Source: Rhodospirillaceae bacterium (GTDB lineage Bacteria; Pseudomonadota; Alphaproteobacteria; Rhodospirillales; Casp-alpha2). From it: a stretch of 55,755 bases of DNA. The DNA lies in the NCBI GenBank assembly GCA_002706405.1, contig PALN01000019.1, positions 3,556-59,310 on the forward strand. Direction: 5' to 3'. This document shows, one piece after another, positions 50,622 through 55,755 of this stretch (its first letter is position 1; each line of letters starts with the position of its first letter). A program made the translations under genes and the position numbers. The notes beneath the pieces were generated by a model. It saw only the letters and a list, made by a program, of their open reading frames with translations. It was not told the origin of the DNA and ran no database searches.

Positions 50622-51119
50622 ATGTCGAAACCGCAGATCATCAACCCGCCGAACAGATTGAAGTCCAAGGTATCGATGGGCGGCCCTGGGGCCGTTGACC
50701 CGGAACGTCTTGCCCGCGCCGAAGCGGTCATTGAAAAGATGACCGAGAATTACCTGGATTGGGTTGAGGCCGATCTCAAGAAACTGGAAGTCGAACTGGC
50801 CGTTCTTAAACCCGGCGCGGCGGATGCCGATGAACGGGTCGAACGGATGTACCGCACGTCCCACGACATCAAGGGCCAGGGCGGCAGCTTCGGTTATCAG
50901 CTGATGACCGAGGTCGGCGCCCTGATGTGTCGCTACATCGAAAACCTGCAGGGTCCGCTGACCCAGGAAGACATCGACCTGATGAACCTTTGCTACAAAT
51001 CCATGCGGGCGGTGATTACCGGGCGTCTGGCCGGCGACGGCGGCGAAGCCGGGCGCATGGTCATCGACGGGCTCGGCAAGGTCGCGGCCAAGGTCAAGAC
51101 CGCCGGCGGGGACGACTGA
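50622..51119 (+). CDS. Hpt-domain histidine phosphotransfer protein
   Basis: A 165-residue, mostly helical protein. The Hpt motif HDIKGQGGSFGY contains the candidate phospho-acceptor His81, in a four-helix arrangement (residues 35-160) flanked by TENYLDWVEADLKKLEVELAVLK and LMTEVGALMCRYIENLQG. A basic N-terminal stretch (PPNRLKSKVSMGG) precedes it. It can relay phosphate between a hybrid kinase and a REC protein; the nearest REC is at 49343. Its own ATG lacks a strong ribosome-binding site. An imperfect inverted repeat (GCTCATGC 50550-50557/GCATGAGC 50579-50586) lies upstream. Confidence 0.85.
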   Translation: MSKPQIINPPNRLKSKVSMGGPGAVDPERLARAEAVIEKMTENYLDWVEADLKKLEVELAVLKPGAADADERVERMYRTSHDIKGQGGSFGYQLMTEVGALMCRYIENLQGPLTQEDIDLMNLCYKSMRAVITGRLAGDGGEAGRMVIDGLGKVAAKVKTAGGDD

Positions 51120-51131
51120 CCGGCGCCGGTC

Positions 51132-51692
51132 CTACGCGTCGCCGGCCGCCGCTTCCAACTTATCCGCCATATCCGTCAGCCACTTGATGCGCTGCTCCAG
51201 CGCGTCGATGTCGTAGTCGAGCCACACGCCCAACAGGCCGGGGTCGGTCGCGTGGTGGTCGCGCAGGCTTTGTAGGCGCGCCGCTTCGCCCTCGGCGGCT
51301 TCCAGCAACAGATCGATCTGGTCCAGCTGGTCATCCTTCGGCAGCAAGTGCAGAAAGCGGAACTTCAACGCCATGATCAGCTTGTTCATGTCGTTGGACT
51401 GGGCGCGGATGCGCGCGGTCAGAAGGGTCGCCAGTTCGTCCCGCCCGGCGTCGGAAATGGTCAGGACGGCGTTGTCTTCCAGCCCCTTGCCCTCGGCCGC
51501 GGTGACCAGGCCTTCATATTTCAGCAGTTCGATGGACGTGCCCATGACGTCGAGCGACGGTCCCAGGATATGGCTGGTGAAGTGCCGGATTTCGCCCGCC
51601 AGGTCGCTGTACCGCCGCGGACCGGACGCCAGCGTGCCCAGCGCGCAGAGGCGCACGGCTTCGCGGGGGGTCAGGGTGTTATCGGCGTACAC
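51132..51692 (-). CDS. PadR-like transcriptional regulator
   Basis: A 186-residue protein. The first 90 residues (LTPREAVRLCALGTLASGPRRYSDLAGEIRHFTSHILGPSLDVMGTSIELLKYEGLVTAAEGKGLEDNAVLTISDAGRDEL) have the winged-helix pattern of PadR proteins. The C-terminal half is a helical, leucine-rich dimerisation region (LDQIDLLLEAAEGEAARLQSLRDHH). The start is GTG at 51692 with AAGG about 12 bases upstream. It neighbours an aminotransferase gene on the same strand. Ligand and targets are unknown. Confidence 0.7.
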   Translation of the reverse strand: MYADNTLTPREAVRLCALGTLASGPRRYSDLAGEIRHFTSHILGPSLDVMGTSIELLKYEGLVTAAEGKGLEDNAVLTISDAGRDELATLLTARIRAQSNDMNKLIMALKFRFLHLLPKDDQLDQIDLLLEAAEGEAARLQSLRDHHATDPGLLGVWLDYDIDALEQRIKWLTDMADKLEAAAGDA

Positions 51693-51787
51693 GGTGTCGG
51701 CACCTTCGTTAGTTGCGAATCAATCGCAAGTGTATGGGGAAGTCGGAAATCTGTCCAGCGATGGTCTTAAGCGGCACGGACGTAAAA

Positions 51788-53179
51788 TCAACCGGCCTGT
51801 TGCGCCGCCCAGGTTTCCGTTTTCGTCAGCGCGCGATCGAAACGAGCGAGAATCTCGCTGACATCCGCGGCCGTGGCGATAAGCGGCGGACAGAAGGCGA
51901 TCGAGTCGCCGACGGCGCGCAGCACCAAGCCTTCATCATAGCAGTATTCCTGGCACTTGGCACCGATCCCCGTTTCCTTGGGCCAGGGCGCCTTCGTGGC
52001 CTTATCCTGGACCAGTTCGATGGCGCCGACCAGGCCGAGGCCGCGCACCTCGCCGACCAAGGGCCGGTCCTGGAACGCGCGCAGGCCCTGCTGCAAGGCG
52101 GGTGACACGGCGCGGACATGGCCCACGATGTCGCGTTCGGCATAGATCGCGAGGGTTTCGAGCGCCACCGCCGCCGCTACGGGATGTCCCGCATAGGTCG
52201 AGCCGTGGCCGAACACGCCGAAGGCCTCACTCTGTTTCACGAGGTCCTGGTAAATTTCATCCGAGATCATCAGGGCCGACATGGGGATGTAACCCGAGGT
52301 CAGGGCCTTGGCCATGGTCATCATGTCGGGCTTCAGGCCGAGGGTGGTCGTGCCCCACATGTTGCCGGTGCGCCCGAAGCCGCAAATGACCTCGTCGGCG
52401 ATCAGCATCACGTCATGGCGTTTCAGGACCGCCTGGATTTTTTCGAAATACCCCTTGGGCGGCACGATCACGCCGCCGGCGCCCATGACCGGTTCGGCAT
52501 AGAAGGCGGCGACCGTTTCCGGGCCTTCGTCCAGGATCAGTTTCTCCAGGTTCTCCGCGCAGCGGGTGGCGAACGCCTCTTCGCTCTCGCCGTCCTCGGC
52601 GAAGCGGTAATGATGCGGGCAGTCGGTGTGCAGCACCCGGGCGATGGGCAGGTCGAAATCGCCATGCAGGTGGGGCAGGCCGGTCAGGCTGGCGCTGGCC
52701 ACGGTGACGCCGTGATAACCCTTTTGCCGGGCGATCAGCTTTTTCTTTTCCGGCCGGCCGCGGGCATTGTTCACGTACCATACCAGCTTGATCGACAGGT
52801 CGATGGCTTCCGAGCCCGAATTGGCGAACAGCACCTTGGACATGGGCACGGGGGCCAGTTCCAGGATCTTTTCCGCCAGGTCGATGGTCACGTCCGGCGT
52901 TTTATGGGCGAAGCCGTGGTAATTGGGCAGGCGCGACAACTCCCGCGTCGCCGCGTCGATCAGGCGCTGCTCGCTGAAGCCCAGCGACACCGCCCACAGG
53001 CCCGCCAGGCCCTCGATGTATTCCTTGCCCGCGTCGTCGTAGATGTGGATGCCGTTGCCGCGGCTGACGATCTGCGGCCCCACTTTCTCGTGCTTCGCCA
53101 GGTTGGTGTAGCCGTGCAGGTGATAGGCGATGTCGCGGCTGGCGGGGGAGTTTCCGGGGGCGGGGCGGGACGCGGTCAT
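51788..53179 (-). CDS. Class III (omega) aminotransferase
   Basis: A 463-residue PLP enzyme. Family features are GGIHIYDDAGKEYIEGLAGLWAVSLGFSEQRLI-type sequence, FANSGSEAIDLSIKLV, YHGVTVASASLTGLPHLHGDFDLP, IADEVICGFGRTGN with Asp262, and the PLP-binding Lys291 in TMAKALTSGYIPMSA. It resembles omega-amino acid:pyruvate or taurine:pyruvate aminotransferases rather than glutamate-1-semialdehyde mutase. The ATG at 53179 is supported by AGGAAG; the frame extends 39 codons upstream without family sequence. It probably feeds an amine or beta-amino acid into central metabolism. A PadR-like regulator lies downstream on the same strand. Confidence 0.92.
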   Translation of the reverse strand: MTASRPAPGNSPASRDIAYHLHGYTNLAKHEKVGPQIVSRGNGIHIYDDAGKEYIEGLAGLWAVSLGFSEQRLIDAATRELSRLPNYHGFAHKTPDVTIDLAEKILELAPVPMSKVLFANSGSEAIDLSIKLVWYVNNARGRPEKKKLIARQKGYHGVTVASASLTGLPHLHGDFDLPIARVLHTDCPHHYRFAEDGESEEAFATRCAENLEKLILDEGPETVAAFYAEPVMGAGGVIVPPKGYFEKIQAVLKRHDVMLIADEVICGFGRTGNMWGTTTLGLKPDMMTMAKALTSGYIPMSALMISDEIYQDLVKQSEAFGVFGHGSTYAGHPVAAAVALETLAIYAERDIVGHVRAVSPALQQGLRAFQDRPLVGEVRGLGLVGAIELVQDKATKAPWPKETGIGAKCQEYCYDEGLVLRAVGDSIAFCPPLIATAADVSEILARFDRALTKTETWAAQQAG

Positions 53180-53356
53180 GGGGGCTTCCTGATCGATTTG
53201 GCTAGGGGCGGGATCGGCGGGCGCAGTTTGGTCCAGGCACCCGGCGCAGAGCAATGGGGAAGACGAAATTCTTTGCCGGCGCTTGATGCAGGTCATGTCC
53301 CCCTAGTCCTATCGGGGGTTTGATGATGATATGCCCTTTCACCACGGGAGATTCAA

Positions 53357-54190
53357 ATGTCGCTCAAAGATATTCTTGTCCAAATCGACCTGACCTCGGA
53401 ATCGGACCGGCGCCTGAAAGCCGGGATGTCTCTGGCCAACGCCCATGGCGCCCATCTGGTCGGCGTCTACGCGATTCCGCGCCCCTACATCCCCGCCTAC
53501 GCGGAGGTGCAAATCACCGCCGAAGTCCTGGAAGCCCAGCGCGCCTCGGCCGAGGAAGCCGCGTCCCGCGCCAAGGCCGCCTTCGACAAGGCGACCGCCA
53601 ATTCCGGCCTGTCTGTGGAATGGCGCCAGCAGGAAGGCGACGAGGGCCGGGTGCTCGGTTTTCACTGCCGCTACGCGGATCTGACGATCGTCAGCCAGCC
53701 GGACCCGGAGCAAAGCCTGTTCCCCGGTGACCGCGACCTGCCGGACCGGTTGATTCTGACCGCCGGGCGGCCGGTGATGGTGCTGCCCCATGGCTATTCC
53801 GGCGACCTTGCCGGAAAGCGGATTCTGGTTGCCTGGGACGAAGGCCCCCTGGCGTCCCGTGCCATCCACGATGCCATGCCGCTCCTGCAGGCGGCGGAAA
53901 AGGTCGTGGTCATGGTCGCCAATCCGGACCGCACGCCGGACGAACGCCGCGATCCCGGCGCCGATATCGCGGCCCATCTGGCGCGCCACGGCGTAAAGGT
54001 CGAGGCCAGCCACGTGACTTCGGACGAACTCGACGTCGGTAACCTGCTGCTGTCCCGCGCCGCCGACATGTCGGCGGACATGATGGTCATGGGCGCCTAT
54101 GGCCATGCCCGCTGGTCGGAACTGATCCTGGGTGGAGTCACCAATGTGGTGCTGTCGCATCAGACAGTGCCTGTGGTGATGTCCCACTAA
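53357..54190 (+). CDS. Universal stress protein, tandem UspA domains
   Basis: A 277-residue protein with two UspA-type domains. The first (about 1-140) begins SLKDILVQIDLTSESDRRLKAGMSLANAHGAHLVGVYAI and lacks a clear ATP-binding GxxG motif. The second (about 150-277) has KRILVAWDEGPLASRAIHDAMPLLQ and ends with MGAYGHARWSELILGGVTNVVLSHQTVPVVMSH, the G-2x-G-9x-G pattern of ATP-binding members. No signal peptide. GGGAG precedes the ATG. It is convergent with the alpha/beta hydrolase gene. Likely a stress-related protein of unknown target. Confidence 0.9.
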   Translation: MSLKDILVQIDLTSESDRRLKAGMSLANAHGAHLVGVYAIPRPYIPAYAEVQITAEVLEAQRASAEEAASRAKAAFDKATANSGLSVEWRQQEGDEGRVLGFHCRYADLTIVSQPDPEQSLFPGDRDLPDRLILTAGRPVMVLPHGYSGDLAGKRILVAWDEGPLASRAIHDAMPLLQAAEKVVVMVANPDRTPDERRDPGADIAAHLARHGVKVEASHVTSDELDVGNLLLSRAADMSADMMVMGAYGHARWSELILGGVTNVVLSHQTVPVVMSH

Positions 54191-54196
54191 CCGGGC

Positions 54197-54224
54197 GAGG
54201 CCGGGTAGGGGGCTGCCCGGCCTC
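54197..54224. terminator. Bidirectional terminator-like hairpin between convergent genes
   Basis: A perfect 9-bp stem GAGGCCGGG/CCCGGCCTC (54197-54205/54216-54224) lies between the universal stress protein and hydrolase stops and touches the hydrolase's last codon. No long T-run follows in either direction. Confidence 0.5.
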
Positions 54225-55131
54225 ATCCTTCCGCGAGAAAGGCCTCCATGGCATCGGCCACGTCCTCGGCATAGAGATCGAGGAAGAAATGATCGGCGCC
54301 GTCGATCACCTTGAACGTGATCCGTTTTCCGTCGGCCTTGCCCGCCATCTTCGCGGGAAGGTCCGCGACGACGGTGTCGTTCGATCCCGCCATGATCAGC
54401 ACCGGCACGTTGATTTCACTTAGGATAGAGGGCGTGTCGAAACGCGGGTCCGGCCGGTAGTAGCTGACGAAACTGGCTGCCGATACCTTGGCCGTCGGGC
54501 AGTAAAGCAGGCCCGGCTTTTCCAATAGCATGTCGCCCTTGCCGGCCTTGGTCATTGCCTCGGCGGTTTCAAGGTCCGGCCCCAAGGGCCGGCCGTGCGC
54601 TTTTTCGAATCCCTGGGCGGCCTTGTCCGCGCTCCAGGTGGTGGGGGCCATCAGGACCAGCTTGCGCAGCAGCCCATTCCCCCGCTCGGCGACATAACGC
54701 GCGGCCTGATTGCCGCCCCGCGAATGGCCGAGCAGCACCACCGGTCCGGCGCCCTGGCCCTTGAGCCAGTCCATCCAGGCGGAGATCTCGTCAAGCGCGT
54801 CGAGATGGCGGTGACGGTGCGGGGTCTTGCAATCGTACATGCCGTGGCGGTCGTCGATGGCGAGCGACAGGTTGATGGCGAGCGTATTGAGGCCCCGGTC
54901 GTTGAGCACGCCGCGCAAGGTCTTCAGGGTTTCCATGTCGTTATGGGCCAGGGTGCCGTGGACGATCAGCACGACGCCGTCCTTCAGGGTCTTGTCGGAC
55001 GCCATATCCAATTGCGCGTTGAGGGTCAGGGCGCCGGGCTTGATGCGGACTTCCTCGGCGGCGGCGGGCAGGGCGGCGGCCAGCAGGGCGAACAGGACAA
55101 AGGTGAAGGCGAGGGGGTGAAACAGACGCAT
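54223..55131 (-). CDS. Exported alpha/beta hydrolase
   Basis: A 302-residue protein with signal peptide (MRLFHPLAFTFVLFALLAAALPAAA, cleavage near residue 25). The hydrolase fold has VVLIVHGTLAHNDMETL (oxyanion HG), nucleophile Ser137 in LLGHSRGGNQA, the acid in GSNDTVVADL and His in DGADHFFLDLY. DUF3530-type or esterase-like periplasmic hydrolase of unknown substrate. ATG at 55131 is preceded by GGGAG, and upstream in-frame residues lack signal-peptide logic. Confidence 0.85.
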   Translation of the reverse strand: MRLFHPLAFTFVLFALLAAALPAAAEEVRIKPGALTLNAQLDMASDKTLKDGVVLIVHGTLAHNDMETLKTLRGVLNDRGLNTLAINLSLAIDDRHGMYDCKTPHRHRHLDALDEISAWMDWLKGQGAGPVVLLGHSRGGNQAARYVAERGNGLLRKLVLMAPTTWSADKAAQGFEKAHGRPLGPDLETAEAMTKAGKGDMLLEKPGLLYCPTAKVSAASFVSYYRPDPRFDTPSILSEINVPVLIMAGSNDTVVADLPAKMAGKADGKRITFKVIDGADHFFLDLYAEDVADAMEAFLAEG

Positions 55132-55215
55132 GTCGGAGGTCTCCCAGGATGGCGTTTTCGCCAGATTACGTCGTGCGACAGACACATTCAAAGATTATAA
55201 ATCGTTGCCGGGTCC

Positions 55216-55755
55216 CTAACGCTTCCCGCGCTCCAGCGACCGAGGATCAAGCGCGTCCTGCAGCCCGTCGCCGACGAAGTTGAAGGCGATCACGGTGACG
55301 AAAATGGCGAGGCCCGGATAGACGGCCAGCGCCGGGGCGTCCCAGATCAGTTCCTGGGCATTGGTCAGCAGGTTGCCCCAGCTGGGCAGGGGCGGCTGTA
55401 TGCCCAGGCCCAGGAAACTCAGGACCGATTCCAGCAGGATCACGTTGCCGACGGAGAGTGTCGTCGCGACGATGATCGGCGACGCCAGATTGGGCAGGAT
55501 GTGCACGGTCATGATGCGGAACGACGAGGCCCCCTGGGCGCGGGCGGCCAGGACGAAGGGACGTTCGCGCAAGGAAAGCGCCGTCGCGCGGACCAGGCGC
55601 GCCACGGTGGTCCAGCCGACCAGCGCCACGATGACGACGATGCGATAGAGGCTCATGCTTTCTGCCTGGGCGGCCTCGGCGGAAAACCCCAGCTTCTGCA
55701 GATCGATGGCCGCCAGCACGATCAACAGCGGCAGCAGGGGCAGGGCGATGACCCC
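55216..55755 (-). CDS. ABC transporter permease, DppC/OppC type, partial
   Basis: The open frame runs through the right window edge; the visible C-terminal 179 residues contain four hydrophobic helices. AARAQGASSFRIMTVHILPN is the EAA motif contacting the ATPase. LSVGNVILLESVLSFLGLGIQPPLPSWGNLL and PGLAIFVTVIAFNFVGDGLQDALDPRS are the oligopeptide/dipeptide permease signatures. The start lies beyond the window, so the gene is longer. It belongs to a peptide or nickel-type uptake system whose other components are outside the view. Confidence 0.92.
   Translation of the reverse strand, partial: GVIALPLLPLLIVLAAIDLQKLGFSAEAAQAESMSLYRIVVIVALVGWTTVARLVRATALSLRERPFVLAARAQGASSFRIMTVHILPNLASPIIVATTLSVGNVILLESVLSFLGLGIQPPLPSWGNLLTNAQELIWDAPALAVYPGLAIFVTVIAFNFVGDGLQDALDPRSLERGKR

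Overview
This is a high-GC alphaproteobacterial chromosome segment, most likely from a Rhodospirillales-type (Rhodospirillaceae-like) bacterium. The indicators are the end of the ribosomal-protein super-operon in the order rplO-secY-adk-rpsM-rpsK-rpoA-rplQ, an ATP12-type F1-ATPase chaperone, a DUF1489 protein, a DUF2336 protein, small orphan REC and Hpt proteins, and propionyl-CoA carboxylase subunits. No transposase, integrase, CRISPR array or phage gene is visible. Apart from the two genes cut by the window ends, no gene looks broken.

Layout. 1-5018: ribosomal/secretion/RNA polymerase operon, with an internal promoter and a hairpin plus T-run in the rpsM leader, closed by a TTCG-loop terminator after rplQ. 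5135-9355: a tightly packed run of degP-like protease, rarA, crcB and an rluC-type pseudouridine synthase. 9636-14316: an accessory-looking block with an OmpR-type response regulator, a DUF2336 protein, a PAS histidine kinase, and two tandem paralogous OmpA-like lipoproteins on the opposite strand. 14629-18375: HAD phosphatase, AsmA protein, ATP12. 18391-23726: orphan REC protein, pccB and a giant YdbH-like protein. 23797-32914: catabolic and redox genes. These are a TauD dioxygenase/CoA-transferase pair behind a palindromic operator, an HxlR regulator with duplicated operators next to an old yellow enzyme, a BaiN/YhiN flavoprotein, and a minus-strand group of an SLC13 transporter, an N-carbamoyl-amino-acid hydrolase and a quinone reductase. 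33107-40430: pccA, acylphosphatase, a chemoreceptor, a GlcG-like secreted protein, a metallo-beta-lactamase-fold protein with a degenerate metal site, an NTF2-like protein and lipB. 40534-43611: tRNA-Leu(GAG), mgtE, a LiuR-like MerR regulator with a palindrome in front, and an aspartate-dehydrogenase-family gene. 43612-44173: an AT-rich islet without an obvious gene. 44174-49307: thioesterase, two small membrane proteins, thiolase, SDR, HCCA-isomerase-like protein, rhodanese and a liuC-like enoyl-CoA hydratase. 49343-55755: a second REC protein, DUF1489, Hpt, a PadR-like regulator, an omega-aminotransferase, a USP, an alpha/beta hydrolase and a truncated ABC permease.

How the genes connect. 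Branched-chain/odd-chain acyl-CoA breakdown recurs: PccA, PccB, LiuR, a LiuC-like hydratase, a thiolase, an aminotransferase and acyl-CoA thioesterase. They are scattered as separate units rather than one operon. Signalling forms a second theme: one complete two-component set with a DUF2336 protein between its parts, two paralogous single-domain REC proteins sharing a GPDRRRR tail, one Hpt protein and one chemoreceptor.

The spots most worth a second look are the AT-rich islet at 43610-43883, which has a promoter-like and terminator-like arrangement for a minus-strand small RNA; the rpsM leader; the DUF2336 two-component block; the REC/Hpt proteins; the metallo-beta-lactamase-fold protein lacking the HxHxDH motif; and several perfect palindromes lying in front of genes. 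All functional calls rest on reading the translated sequences and recalling the families; no database search was run.
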